From NCBI GenBank assembly GCA_029261965.1, contig JAJDAH010000363.1, forward strand, positions 1-51,067: 51,067 nucleotides of DNA. The letters run 5' to 3'. The notes below the pieces were generated by a model, which was not told where the DNA came from, searched no databases, and saw only the letters and a list, made by a program, of their open reading frames with translations. A program made the position numbers and the translations under genes. The DNA is from Polyangiaceae bacterium (lineage in GTDB: Bacteria; Myxococcota_A; Polyangia; Polyangiales; Polyangiaceae). The first letter of the stretch is position 1. Every line of letters begins with the position of its first letter. Below are positions 23,964-33,032 of this stretch, in pieces.

Positions 23964-24854
23964 TTGGACGACCCCAACTCCAGACGTGCGGCCGCGCGAG
24001 TCGGCCAGGTGCTGAACCAGAAGTACGAGTTGCGCGCACTATTGGGCTCGGGCGCCATGGGCGCCGTCTACCGCGCATGGCACCCGTTCCTCGAGCGCGA
24101 GGTGGCGATAAAAATCCTTCATGCCGATCTTTTGGGCTCGAAGGAGCACATGTCGCGATTTCACCGAGAATCTCGGATGGCCTCGGCTCTCAACCATCCG
24201 AACATCGTGTCGGTGTTCGACGGCGGACACGCCGACGACGGAGCGCCCTACCTCGTGCAAGAGCTCCTCGATGGCGAAGACCTGTCCAAGATGATGGATC
24301 GAGGACGACTCGGCATGTCCGACGCATTCGACATCACGCTCCAGCTACTCGACGCCCTGGCCGCGGCGCACAAAGCCGACATCGTGCACCGAGACGTCAA
24401 ACCCGAAAACGTCTTTCTCGTGCAAGACGAACGCGGCAAGCGCACGGTCAAGCTCGTGGACTTCGGGATCGGAAAACGCAACTCGGCGAGCGACGCTTCT
24501 TTCATGACGGACCCGGGCGTCGCGCTCGGAACGCCGCATTACATGAGTCCGGAACAGGTGCTGGCCCACAACCTCGACGCTCGCTCGGACATCTACGCCG
24601 TCGGGGCCCTGCTCTACCACGCTCTCGCCGGCGAGCCAGTGGTGAACGCAGAAACCATCGACGAGCTCCTCGTGAAGATCGTGCGCGACGACGCGCCTTC
24701 GCTCGCCACGAAACGAAGCGACCTTCCAGAGTGGCTCGTTCTCGTGGTCGACAAGGCGCTGCGGCGCGATCCAGAGCTCCGGTTCAGCCACGCGACCGAA
24801 ATGGCCGACGCGATCCAAAACCGCGGCGAGCCGACGAGCATTCAGATCCCGTGA
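23964..24854 (+). CDS. Ser/Thr protein kinase, catalytic domain only
   Basis: 296 residues, essentially a bare Hanks-type kinase domain with no transmembrane or sensor extension, hence likely cytoplasmic. Motifs: Gly loop GSGAMGAVYRA (28-38), Lys 50 in VAIKILHA, HRDVKPEN (142-149), DFG (166-168), GTPHYMSPEQ and DARSDIYAVGALLYH. The start is TTG at 23964 with a GAGGAAG ribosome site three bases upstream. The short length distinguishes it from the 25063-26799 kinase, to which it is convergent; both ends lie within about 200 bases of a perfect palindrome. Confidence 0.9.
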   Translation: MDDPNSRRAAARVGQVLNQKYELRALLGSGAMGAVYRAWHPFLEREVAIKILHADLLGSKEHMSRFHRESRMASALNHPNIVSVFDGGHADDGAPYLVQELLDGEDLSKMMDRGRLGMSDAFDITLQLLDALAAAHKADIVHRDVKPENVFLVQDERGKRTVKLVDFGIGKRNSASDASFMTDPGVALGTPHYMSPEQVLAHNLDARSDIYAVGALLYHALAGEPVVNAETIDELLVKIVRDDAPSLATKRSDLPEWLVLVVDKALRRDPELRFSHATEMADAIQNRGEPTSIQIP

Positions 24855-24924
24855 AATCGCGCCTCGAAGTAGGCACGCGGGCGCACGGCACCGAGCGCTA
24901 AGCAGTGTCTCTGAGGTGGGCTCT

Positions 24925-24940
24925 GCTCCCACGTGGGAGC
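24925..24940. other. 16-bp perfect palindrome between convergent kinase genes
   Basis: GCTCCCACGTGGGAGC is fully self-complementary with no loop. It lies in the 208-base space between two convergent kinase genes. It could be part of a bidirectional terminator or a protein-binding site; nothing else coding was seen in 24855-25062. Confidence 0.45.
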
Positions 24941-25040
24941 GCACGACATCGAGCACGGCGCGGGACGCCCCATCGTCCGTCGTCCACCGCGCGGTTGCGA
25001 GTACCGTTCTCGCCGCCCAGCACTTGCCGCGTTCCGTGCA

Positions 25041-25061
25041 CTCCGCCGGACACTGGCGGAG
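25041..25061 (-). terminator. Hairpin directly after a kinase stop codon
   Basis: Inverted repeat CTCCGCC / GGCGGAG with a 7-base loop begins one base past the TGA of the minus-strand kinase. It is GC-rich with no T run, so it may be an imperfect intrinsic terminator or a 3'-end-stabilising structure. Confidence 0.4.
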
Positions 25062-25062
25062 C

Positions 25063-26799
25063 TCACCTGCCGACGGCGAATTCCTTCGACAGGCTCGGTC
25101 CGCTGCCGAAGTAGGGCCCGATGTTCGTTCTCATGAAGTGACCGCGGATGCAGGTGGCGATGGGAGTGCCGGAAAATTGGCTCAGGCCGACGCTCCGAGC
25201 GGCTCCTGTCTTGCCGGTCCACGACACGGTCGCGCGAACCGTCGTCGACGGCGCGGGGCATTGGCTCGCGGCCGCTGCGGCGCGATCGAGCGCGGCGCGC
25301 GCCTCCGCCCGGGGGAACGGGCGCTTCGAGGAAGGGGGAGGGCTCGCGGGGTCGACCCCTGGTTTGCTCGGCGGCGCGTGCGTGGTGCTCGGCGGGGCAT
25401 CTTTGGGCTTGGCGACTGGGCGGCCGAGCGACTTGCGAACCGGATCCGGAATCTTCTCGGGTTCGTCGGGTTTCGGCGTCGTCACTGGGGGCTCGTTCGA
25501 GGTCGGAACGGCGGCGGCGGTCGGGAGCGCGGTCGCGGTCGCGGAAATCGGACCTGTGGGCTCGCTCGTCCGGTCACTCGAGGGCCCGAGCGCTCCTTGC
25601 CCGAGGTCGCTATCCAAGAAGATGGTGACTGCGACGATCGCGATGATTCCGCCGAGCAGGAGCACGAGACTTCCCCCCGCCACGAGCCACATCGCCGGTG
25701 AACGTTGGGGTGGCGCGGAGAAGCGAGTCGTCCCGCTCCAATGCTGGCCCGTGGTCGTCGTGAGCGGCTGAGCGCCCGGCGTGGACAAACCCGCCACGGC
25801 AGCGTTGGTGGATCCGGCCGCGATCGGAGCGATGTCGTCGACAGTCGGGGCGGGAACGGGTGAGTGGCGCGCCGCTTGCTGGATCGCGCCGCTCGCCGCA
25901 GTCTCTGCAAACGGAAGGATGTCGTCGACGAGTAGGGGCTCGAGAGCGGAAATGGCGATCGCGGCGTTCTGGTAGCGACTTGCAGGCTCGCGGCTCACGC
26001 ATCGGTCGAACCACGTATCGAACCCCTCCGGGAGCAGGCGGGCGACGCCGAGCTCCCGAGCCCGCTCGGAGGCCGGAACGAGAGCATCGAGCACGAGCTC
26101 GCGCATCAGTGCTGCGACGCCGCTGCCGGGCGAGTGTGCCGTCTTCCAATACGCCTTGCCGGTCAGCAGCCAGAACGAGAGGAGACCGATGGCCCAAACG
26201 TCGGTGGCCGGTGAAACGCCAGTGGACTCCGTTTGTTCCGGGGCCATCCACAGCGGCGTACCTACGGCGTCGGTGAGCGACGTCGAGGCTTCGGCGACGA
26301 TCTTCGCGATGCCGAAGTCCAGCACTTTGACGGTGGAGCTCTCGTCCAAGCGGTGGGTCCTGGCCAGAAAGACGTTTTCCGGTTTGAGATCCCGGTGCAC
26401 GATTCCTCTTGCGTGCGCGGCGCCTACCGCGTGGCAGATCTGACGCAAGATCGACGCGGCTTCGCGCGGCGGAACCGGTCCCCGCCGCTTTACCGCCGCC
26501 GCCAGATCCTCGCCTTCGAGGAGCTCCATGGCGAGCCAAGGGGATCGAGAAGGCCCGTCGACGCCCGCGCCGATGACCTTGACCACGTAGTCACTCGCGA
26601 TTTGAGCACCGACGCGGGCCTCCTGCTCGAAGCGCTCGCGCGCTTTCTCGCCGCCCACGAGGTCCGGGTGCATGACCTTGAGCGCACGATGCACTCCGGT
26701 GCTCTTTTGTTGGGCGACGTAAACCGCACCCATGCCCCCAGCGCCCAAACTACGCAGGATGACGAACTCGCCGCCGATGACCGTGCCCGGGCTCTTCAT
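25063..26799 (-). CDS. Transmembrane Ser/Thr protein kinase with periplasmic tail
   Basis: 578 residues. The N-terminal kinase has Gly loop GAGGMGAVYVA, Lys in HRALKVMHPD, HRDLKPEN (135-142), DFGIAK and GTPLWMAPEQ. An Ala/Thr/Ser-rich linker leads to one transmembrane helix (about 370-395, WLVAGGSLVLLLGGIIAIVA). The outer part is Pro/Thr-rich, then a small folded domain with two Cys (AAAASQCPAPSTTVRATVSW ... SGTPIATCIRGHFMRTNI). That ending resembles the AgmX/TonB-C-like module seen on many myxobacterial proteins, including the one at 37507-38031. ATG 26799 is chosen over an in-frame ATG at 26823 because it places the kinase near the N-terminus. Confidence 0.9.
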   Translation of the reverse strand: MKSPGTVIGGEFVILRSLGAGGMGAVYVAQQKSTGVHRALKVMHPDLVGGEKARERFEQEARVGAQIASDYVVKVIGAGVDGPSRSPWLAMELLEGEDLAAAVKRRGPVPPREAASILRQICHAVGAAHARGIVHRDLKPENVFLARTHRLDESSTVKVLDFGIAKIVAEASTSLTDAVGTPLWMAPEQTESTGVSPATDVWAIGLLSFWLLTGKAYWKTAHSPGSGVAALMRELVLDALVPASERARELGVARLLPEGFDTWFDRCVSREPASRYQNAAIAISALEPLLVDDILPFAETAASGAIQQAARHSPVPAPTVDDIAPIAAGSTNAAVAGLSTPGAQPLTTTTGQHWSGTTRFSAPPQRSPAMWLVAGGSLVLLLGGIIAIVAVTIFLDSDLGQGALGPSSDRTSEPTGPISATATALPTAAAVPTSNEPPVTTPKPDEPEKIPDPVRKSLGRPVAKPKDAPPSTTHAPPSKPGVDPASPPPSSKRPFPRAEARAALDRAAAAASQCPAPSTTVRATVSWTGKTGAARSVGLSQFSGTPIATCIRGHFMRTNIGPYFGSGPSLSKEFAVGR

Positions 26800-26972
26800 G
26801 GGCCCCGAGCGACACCCTAACACTCTAGACGGAGAGGTGTGGCGCTGTCGTGAGCGCGCCGCGCTCTACGGTGAAAGGCTACGGGTGGCGACCGGCCAGA
26901 CTGACAGAACGAGATCGAATTTCGGGAAGACCAGCTGCGTGTCACCAGGGCCCCGCCGCAAACGAGCGCAAC

Positions 26973-27638
26973 TCACTTCGACTTTTTGCCGATGCTCTGG
27001 ATGGCGGCGATGGCCTCGTCCTTGCGCTCGGGTGGGGCTTCCTTGGTGAGAGCGGCTACGGCGATGAAGTCTTCGGTTTTGGTGAGCTCGACTCGTGCGT
27101 AGAGGAAATCCGCGTCCCTCTTTTTGAACGTACCGGTGCCCGAGCCAAAGTGGGCGTCGATCTGGTCGGCGCCGAATTTGCCGGGGGCGTCGTCGTCGGC
27201 CCACTCGATTTTTGCTTTGTTCCTGAAGCCGTTGCGCGACCAAAACTTGACGTTCTTTACCGAGCTGCCGGTGTAGTCGTGCATGAACAGCATGGCGTCG
27301 CCGCTCTCCGACTCGAGCGCGACCATACCGCTGTACTGTTCCGTATCGGCCGTCCATCCCTTTGGCACGCTGATCCAAAACTTCGTGCCGGGATAAGAGG
27401 GCGTGACGCGTTTTTCCAGCTCGACGCCCTTTGGCGACCCCGCGAACCGCTCTCTGAGTGGCTTTTCTTTTGGCGGGGCTTCGGGGGCGGCGCTCGGGGG
27501 CGCGGAGGACGCCGCCGGTGTGCTCGGTGTTGCTGCCGGGCTCGCGACCGGCTCGGCGACGGTTTTCGTTTCGTGCTTGTCGTTCTTGCAGGCGAGGAGC
27601 GCCAGCAACACACACGTTGTCGCAGCGGTTCTGGTCAT
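26973..27638 (-). CDS. Lipoprotein of unknown function
   Basis: 221 residues. Signal ATTCVLLALLAC carries a lipobox (Cys about 17). A Pro/Ala/Ser linker of about 45 residues follows, then a folded beta-rich part (YPGTKFWISVPKGWTADTEQ, SGDAMLFMHDYTGSSVKNVK, KKRDADFLYARVELTKTEDF). No known domain was recognised, though short periplasmic beta-sandwich proteins with PsbP-like wording look similar. It lies between a kinase and a DUF3592 gene on the same strand, but wide gaps argue against a single operon. Confidence 0.7.
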   Translation of the reverse strand: MTRTAATTCVLLALLACKNDKHETKTVAEPVASPAATPSTPAASSAPPSAAPEAPPKEKPLRERFAGSPKGVELEKRVTPSYPGTKFWISVPKGWTADTEQYSGMVALESESGDAMLFMHDYTGSSVKNVKFWSRNGFRNKAKIEWADDDAPGKFGADQIDAHFGSGTGTFKKRDADFLYARVELTKTEDFIAVAALTKEAPPERKDEAIAAIQSIGKKSK

Positions 27639-27768
27639 GTCTCGACGTTACACGATTCAGTCCGACCGCAAAGCGCGACGCGTGCCGGCCGCGGATCATT
27701 TGTGATCTCGACGAGCCATGCGGAGGTCACGCCAACGAGTGACCTCTCGTCCAGCCGCGGGCCCGGAA

Positions 27769-28386
27769 TCACCGCCCGGAGCGGTCCAGCAGCTTTCTTC
27801 TCATCTCGGCACGTTTTCTTCCGTCGTCCGCCGCGCCGGTTGACGCCGCCAAGGACCGCTTTGCGCTTCGCCACCAGACGAACGCAAACGGAAGCGCGAA
27901 AGCGAGGAAAATCCCGGGCAGAAAGAAAAGATCGCTCAACGCACCGCGGTGCGCGACGAGGGTCGAGTCCGCATGGTCCGACGGGGCGTAGTTGACGGTG
28001 ACCATCTTGCCGATGGCGTACTTCTCGTCGAGCTCTTTTTGAGCCTGATCGCGATTACCCCAGCCCGAGGTGACGAAGCCGTCGACGTGCTCCACGTCAT
28101 CGACCGTGTAGCCGTATCCGATGACCCCGCGGTACTTCGTCGACGTGGAACGCGTTCGGTTGCGGTGCGCCGCTCCGGGCACTGCACCTCCACCGGTTGT
28201 CTCCGTGTACTTCTCGATTTTCGTTTCGACGATGCGTCCGTCGACCTGCCTCCACTCGCGCGACCAGTTGTACACGAGCGCCCCAACCAACACGACCGCC
28301 AGAAGTAGGCCGCCGAGGGCGATCAGTTTCGCCTCCCGAACCCTCTTGCGGTAGTCGTCGTGCGCCTGCTGTACGTGCGGATCCAT
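27769..28386 (-). CDS. DUF3592-type membrane protein
   Basis: 205 residues with two transmembrane helices: near the N-terminus (IALGGLLLAVVLVGALVYNW) and near the C-terminus (LFFLPGIFLAFALPFAFVWW). Between them is a beta-rich loop containing VDGRIVETKIEKYTE, RGVIGYGYTVDDVEHVDGFV and IGKMVTVNYAPSDHADSTLV, which is the DUF3592 pattern. The cytoplasmic tail is basic (GRKRAEMRRKLL). ATG 28386 gives MDPHVQQAHDDYRKRV; an upstream ATG at 28425 is less likely. Function is unknown for the family. Confidence 0.78.
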   Translation of the reverse strand: MDPHVQQAHDDYRKRVREAKLIALGGLLLAVVLVGALVYNWSREWRQVDGRIVETKIEKYTETTGGGAVPGAAHRNRTRSTSTKYRGVIGYGYTVDDVEHVDGFVTSGWGNRDQAQKELDEKYAIGKMVTVNYAPSDHADSTLVAHRGALSDLFFLPGIFLAFALPFAFVWWRSAKRSLAASTGAADDGRKRAEMRRKLLDRSGR

Positions 28387-28618
28387 CGCGCGGCCGCTTG
28401 TACGTCGGCGGGTTCCAATCTTCAATGCGTTGCGGACGACAAGTACCGGTTCACGGGTCTCGCCGCGTGACGGCGGGCGTAGATGCGCGACAACCGTTGC
28501 TGCCTCCGCCCCTGCGCGTTAGCCCACGAAGGCACCGTCTACATTTTTGCGCTACCTCTTCCCTACCTTCGAGGAGACGCGCCCGTTTCCCCTCTGTGGG
28601 CCCTTCCCCTCGAGGCTT

Positions 28619-28732
28619 GGCGGAAAACATGTGCCGCCAAATCCAACTGAGCGTTGGATTTTGGGGGGCTTGGAGGCCCATGTGGGTCGAAATCCAACGC
28701 TCAGTTGGATTTTGCCCGACGTGTTTTCCGCC
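28619..28732. repeat. REPIN-like pair of inverted palindromes
   Basis: Left arm: GGCGGAAAACA (28619-28629), a short variable stretch, then a 23-bp palindrome AAATCCAAC-TGAGC-GTTGGATTT (28639-28661). Right arm: the exact reverse complement of that palindrome (28690-28712), a variable stretch, then TGTTTTCCGCC (28722-28732), the reverse complement of the left end. The spacer is 28 bp. Paired inverted REP sequences of this form (REPINs) are mobilised by RAYT transposases in other bacteria; no such gene is in the window. The surrounding 28387-28838 holds no plausible gene. Confidence 0.8.
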
Positions 28733-28765
28733 CCGCCCCGCCCCGCCCCGCCCCGCCCCGCCCCG
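28731..28765. repeat. CCCCG pentanucleotide microsatellite
   Basis: Seven exact CCCCG units, starting within the last two bases of the REPIN-like right arm, then an imperfect unit CCCGG. It is non-coding, 74 bases past the stop of the GMC oxidoreductase gene (28839-30437, minus). Copy number is likely unstable, but no obvious gene would be switched by it. Confidence 0.85.
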
Positions 28766-28838
28766 CCCGGCGTGCGACCCACCACCCACCACCACTACCC
28801 ACCGGCCGCAACGCACGCGCCGTGGGTGTCTGCTCTCA

Positions 28839-30437
28839 TCATCGCCGCGCTTGCTGAACGAGCCTTGCCGCGCGGGCGCCGATCAACATGCTTGGTGCGT
28901 TCATCGCCGAAACGGGAGTGACTGGGACGACGGAGGCGTCCGCCACGCGAATCGCGTCGAGACCGCGAACGCGCAGCTCGCTATCGACGACGGCGCTCGG
29001 ATCGTCGCCCATGCGGCACGTGCCGGCGTAGTGGTAGGTGGTCATCGCGTTGTGCTGTATCCACTTTCTGAGCGCGCGCTCGTCGGACATCTTGCCGGGT
29101 AAAAGCGGGCGACTGCCCCACGTGGTGAGTGAGGGCGCGCCGGCGATGCGTTCGGCCAATCGAAACGCGTGCACCATGGTGTCTAGATCTTCCGGATGGG
29201 CGAAGTAAGCCGGGTCGAGTTGCGCCGGCGCCCGCGGATCTGCCGAGGTGAGGCGGAGCGTGCCTCGACTCCGCGGTTTGCCGAGGATGACCACGATGCC
29301 CCAGGTCCGCGCGATGAACCGGCGGACGAAACCGAAAAAGAACACGACGGCGATGAGCGCGCGCACCACGGCCTTGATGAATCGGCCGTACAGGAAGGCG
29401 GGAACCATGGTCGGCACCAAGCGCATGGCCGCTTCCCGGAGCGACGACCGGGCGGGGTAGGCCACGTAGCAAGTGTCGGCCTGTTCTTTCGGCAGCGAAG
29501 TGTCGGGATTGGCGCGGTGGAACCCGTAGAGCTGGGGGTGGTTGCTGTCGACTTCGGTATTGCCGACGAAAAACAATGTGACGTTTGGGTGGTCATGCAG
29601 ATTCTCGCCGACACCGGGGGAGTCGAGGACCACGTCGATGCCGTGCTTTCGCAAGTGTTCGGCAGGGCCGACGCCGGACAGCATGAGGATCTTGGGGCTC
29701 TCGAGCGCGCCGGCGCAGAGGATCACTTCGGAGCGCGCTTCGGCCTCCCGAGTCTCGGCGCCGAGCACGAATCTGACCCCCGTGGCTCGGGTGCCGGCGA
29801 ACAGCACTCGCTCGGCGCGGGCACCGGTTTCGATGCGCAGATTTTTTCGTTCCCGCGCTTCGCGGAGGAAGGCGACGTAGGAGCTCCGCCGCTCTTGTTC
29901 CTCGTAGTTCATGTGCTCGTAGCCGATCGCGCCCGACAGGTTTCCGGAGTTCAGGTTCTGTTCGCGATGAAAGCCGGCTTGCTCGGCCGACTCGATGAAC
30001 GCTTCGTTGAAGCGAGTTTGCGGTCGCGGACGCGGGCGAAGCGCTGCTTCCACTCGTTCGAAGTCGGCTTCCACGTCGCTCCAGTTCCAACCTTCTGGCC
30101 ATTCGGCGAAGTCTTCGCGGGCGCCGCGGGTGTAGACCATTCCGTTGACCGAGCCGCTGCCGCCCACGCCTCGACCTGATCCCATGAAGAGGCGCTGATT
30201 GCCGCAACTCGGCTGCCGAACCGAAAACCGTTCCCAGATCAGCCGGTCGTTGATGAATGCGTTTTTGTATCCGTCCGCCCGCAGCGTTTCGGGGTTCTTT
30301 TCGGCCGGGTCGCCGCATTCGAGGAGCAAGACGGTGGTTTTGCCGTCTCGGCTGAGCTCGGCAGCGACGATGCATCCCGCCGATCCCCCGCCGACGACGA
30401 CGTAGTCGAAGCTTTCCAATCCCGCGGCTCCAGTCAC
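28839..30437 (-). CDS. GMC family FAD-dependent oxidoreductase
   Basis: 532 residues of the glucose-methanol-choline family. The FAD-binding Rossmann motif is VVVGGGSAGCIVAAELS near residue 12, with the ADP-binding Glu in LLLECGDPAEKN. The GMC signatures follow: GSGRGVGGSGSVNGMVYTRG and ILCAGALESPKILMLSGVGP. Active-site His is expected in TTYHYAGTCRMG and the second residue is Asn (SAMNAPSM), as in choline-oxidase-like enzymes. An unusual hydrophobic insertion (about 355-395, VVRALIAVVFFFGFVRRF) could associate with the membrane. The substrate is an unidentified alcohol. GTG start, seven bases after the stop of the upstream polytopic membrane protein, suggests one transcript. Confidence 0.88.
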   Translation of the reverse strand: MTGAAGLESFDYVVVGGGSAGCIVAAELSRDGKTTVLLLECGDPAEKNPETLRADGYKNAFINDRLIWERFSVRQPSCGNQRLFMGSGRGVGGSGSVNGMVYTRGAREDFAEWPEGWNWSDVEADFERVEAALRPRPRPQTRFNEAFIESAEQAGFHREQNLNSGNLSGAIGYEHMNYEEQERRSSYVAFLREARERKNLRIETGARAERVLFAGTRATGVRFVLGAETREAEARSEVILCAGALESPKILMLSGVGPAEHLRKHGIDVVLDSPGVGENLHDHPNVTLFFVGNTEVDSNHPQLYGFHRANPDTSLPKEQADTCYVAYPARSSLREAAMRLVPTMVPAFLYGRFIKAVVRALIAVVFFFGFVRRFIARTWGIVVILGKPRSRGTLRLTSADPRAPAQLDPAYFAHPEDLDTMVHAFRLAERIAGAPSLTTWGSRPLLPGKMSDERALRKWIQHNAMTTYHYAGTCRMGDDPSAVVDSELRVRGLDAIRVADASVVPVTPVSAMNAPSMLIGARAARLVQQARR

Positions 30438-30444
30438 ACGCGAG

Positions 30445-32904
30445 TCACGACTCGTCGTCCGTCTCGTCTTTCTCGTCTTCGGATTGCTCGGAGTCGCCGG
30501 ATGCTTCGCCAGATCCGGAGTCTTCGGGACCCTCCTCGTTCACGTCGCTCGACGTGGACGCGGCGGCTTCCTCCTCGGCTTTCGACGATGGCGCTTCTGC
30601 GGGTGCCGCGCCGCCGTCTGCCATGGCCAGCTCCCAAATCCTCGTCACTCGCTCTCGCAAAAGGACGGCAAACAGGATCGACGTCACCGCGGCGAACAGC
30701 AACGTGCTGGACATGTAGAAGTGGATGCCCTTTTCGCGCACGAGGACGGTGAAGTATTGCGCCGCGCACATGATCGTGAGCGTGCCGAGAATCCACACGT
30801 CGGTCGGCCCGAGCGGCGGCCGATCGCCCTTGCCCGAAGTTTCCACGACGAGGAGCGGCAACAAGAAGACGAAGTGGATGTAGTAGTTGGCCGGGTAGAA
30901 GAAAACGGGGATCAGCACCAGGCTCAGAATCGCGGCTTGCTCGGGTCGACAGCGCCGGGCGCCGGCAATCACCATCACGACGAAAAACGCGACGGCAACG
31001 ATGAAGAGCGGTCGCCTCGCCGCGAGCACCTTCCATTGGTCCCCTTCCCAGCCGGCGATGAACGATCGCAGACTGATGTGGTTGGCATGCGGATCGCCAC
31101 TGAGTTGGCCGACCTTGCTGAGCCAATCCACCCAAGTCTCGGGAGGAAACAGAATCGTCGTGAGCAGGAAGAATCCGATGATCGTGCCGCCGGCGCCGAT
31201 GAGGATTCTTTCGACGGGTTTATGCTCTTTTCGAATCAGACCGAGACCCGGAAACTTCTTCTCGCGCCTGCGAAACTCGTAGATCCACCAACCCATGGGA
31301 AACGTGACACCCACGATCGCCAGCGCTGGAAACGCTCGGATCATGGTGGAGAGGCCGAAGAGCACACCTCCGAGCACCCACTTCTCTCGCTTGATCGCGC
31401 ACGCCCCGAGGCCGAGATACGCCATCCAATCGTGTCTCAGGGTCGCCCCACCCCAGTTGGTGCCGTACATGATGAAATCGTTGGCACCGAAGACGACCAT
31501 GCAGACGAGCATCGTCCGGAAGCCGAAGGTGAAACCGATGGCGATGAACGCCGCGAGCAAGAGCAGCGGGTCGAGCAGCCCGGTGTAGAGGAAAACCGAG
31601 TCGCTCAGGTCGAGCGTGTTGAACAGGACGTGGGCGATGCTGATCCATACTGGCGTCGCGTTCCCACCCATGTCGTGCATGGTTTCGAGGAACGCGTTTT
31701 TTCCCATCGCCTCCCGGAAGTAAGCGCTGTCCTTCTTGAACTCCTCCCAACGCTCCGGAGTGAAGCCGTCCTTGACGCGCTCGATGTCCATTCGGCGCTC
31801 CGCGACATTGCTCATTTGCAAGTTGCGGAGATTTCTCATGGGTAGCCGCTCGATGTTGTCGAGAGTGACGTTCGGGTCGTCCTCGATGTAGGCGGCCACG
31901 TCCGCGTTGTAGATGTCCCGGTACCCAATCTCCGGGAAGTACTTCGCGGTCGTGTAGTACTGGCGAAGGTCCCAGTAGTGAACGAAGGTCGGTTTCGATT
32001 CCTTCTGATGATAGAACTGCGGCTGGCCGAGGTTGTAGAACGCCAAAAACGCCGTAACGGCGCAAACACCCAGCGTCGTGAAGACCACGGGGCGGCTCGC
32101 CGCGAATCGCGTCCGCAAGAGGAACTCTCTCAGGATGGCGACCCCCGCCACCGATACGACGGTGGCGCGCACGAGCGAGACCTCGCGAGAACCCGGAGGC
32201 CACGCGTCACCGAGAGCCGTGACGAGATCGTAGGTCGTGTACAACGGAGCCAGCGCGGTGAGCGCCACCCACCACCAACGGGCACGCCGAAACGTCAGTG
32301 CCAGCCACGCAATGAGCGCGAGACCAAACAGCAGCGTCTTGGTGCGCACGTTCTGGTCGAGGCGATAGCCGAAGACCCGGGGGATCTCCGGCGGGAACGC
32401 GGCCGGCGCCTCCTCGAAGAGTTGGAGCTCGGTCAGCGCGTAGGACCCGTCACCGCCCGAAGCCCAGACTCGGATGAAGCGTCCCTCCGCTTCGATCTTG
32501 TTCGAAAACCGCTGGCGAAGGCCGCTGCCCCGCGTCTTGTCGGCCCGCCACGCGAGCTTGAACTCCTTGCCATCCTCGGAGACCTGAACGTGATAGCCGT
32601 CGTTGTTGTCCCCTTGAAGCCATGCGGCCCGAATCGCCCGGGTTTTTCCCAAGTCGTAGACGACGTAGGCGTCACGACCGACGAAACGAGTTGCGAGGGT
32701 CGTTTTCCAGAAAGAGCCTTCTCGCGCGGCGACGCCGTCGGTGAGGCAATCCACACAGCGAACACCGTCGTGGTCGACGGGGGAGAGCCCCGCGAGAAGG
32801 TTGCCGCCTTCGGCTCGAGCGGGAGCCGCGAAGCACACGACAGCGAGCAGCAACGGAAAAACCGTCGCCCAGACTCGCGCTGGTAATCGTCGTGCGGTGC
32901 TCAT
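30445..32904 (-). CDS. Polytopic membrane protein with discoidin domain, GT-C-like
   Basis: 819 residues. A Sec signal (VWATVFPLLLAVVCFAAPARA) is followed by an F5/8 type C/discoidin-like beta-sandwich (about 35-165: DAYVVYDLGKTRAIRAAWLQ, GRFIRVWASGGDGSYALTEL) facing the periplasm. Ten or more transmembrane helices follow, with a large loop containing YWDLRQYYTTAKYFPEIGYR. That word is typical of GT-C glycosyltransferase-like (PMT/DUF2029) proteins using lipid-linked sugars. The tail is extremely acidic and Ser-rich (SEDEKDETDDES). It may transfer or flip a sugar; the exact reaction is unknown. It is encoded upstream of the GMC oxidoreductase on the same strand. Confidence 0.72.
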   Translation of the reverse strand: MSTARRLPARVWATVFPLLLAVVCFAAPARAEGGNLLAGLSPVDHDGVRCVDCLTDGVAAREGSFWKTTLATRFVGRDAYVVYDLGKTRAIRAAWLQGDNNDGYHVQVSEDGKEFKLAWRADKTRGSGLRQRFSNKIEAEGRFIRVWASGGDGSYALTELQLFEEAPAAFPPEIPRVFGYRLDQNVRTKTLLFGLALIAWLALTFRRARWWWVALTALAPLYTTYDLVTALGDAWPPGSREVSLVRATVVSVAGVAILREFLLRTRFAASRPVVFTTLGVCAVTAFLAFYNLGQPQFYHQKESKPTFVHYWDLRQYYTTAKYFPEIGYRDIYNADVAAYIEDDPNVTLDNIERLPMRNLRNLQMSNVAERRMDIERVKDGFTPERWEEFKKDSAYFREAMGKNAFLETMHDMGGNATPVWISIAHVLFNTLDLSDSVFLYTGLLDPLLLLAAFIAIGFTFGFRTMLVCMVVFGANDFIMYGTNWGGATLRHDWMAYLGLGACAIKREKWVLGGVLFGLSTMIRAFPALAIVGVTFPMGWWIYEFRRREKKFPGLGLIRKEHKPVERILIGAGGTIIGFFLLTTILFPPETWVDWLSKVGQLSGDPHANHISLRSFIAGWEGDQWKVLAARRPLFIVAVAFFVVMVIAGARRCRPEQAAILSLVLIPVFFYPANYYIHFVFLLPLLVVETSGKGDRPPLGPTDVWILGTLTIMCAAQYFTVLVREKGIHFYMSSTLLFAAVTSILFAVLLRERVTRIWELAMADGGAAPAEAPSSKAEEEAAASTSSDVNEEGPEDSGSGEASGDSEQSEDEKDETDDES

Positions 32905-33032
32905 GAATGCGGGTCCGTCGATGGCGCGGGATCCTCGCGCCGCGCGGTCGGTTTGCCAAGGCCTGCGATGTCAGGGCTCGGGAGCCTTGATATCGGCTCG
33001 TTCGTCGCTGAAAACGGGCGACGCGGGGAAGC

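Noticed and set aside
28426-28838. Small genes in the REPIN-containing gap
   Set aside because: Both strands have short open frames here, but they run through the palindromes and the CCCCG repeat and have no ribosome sites.
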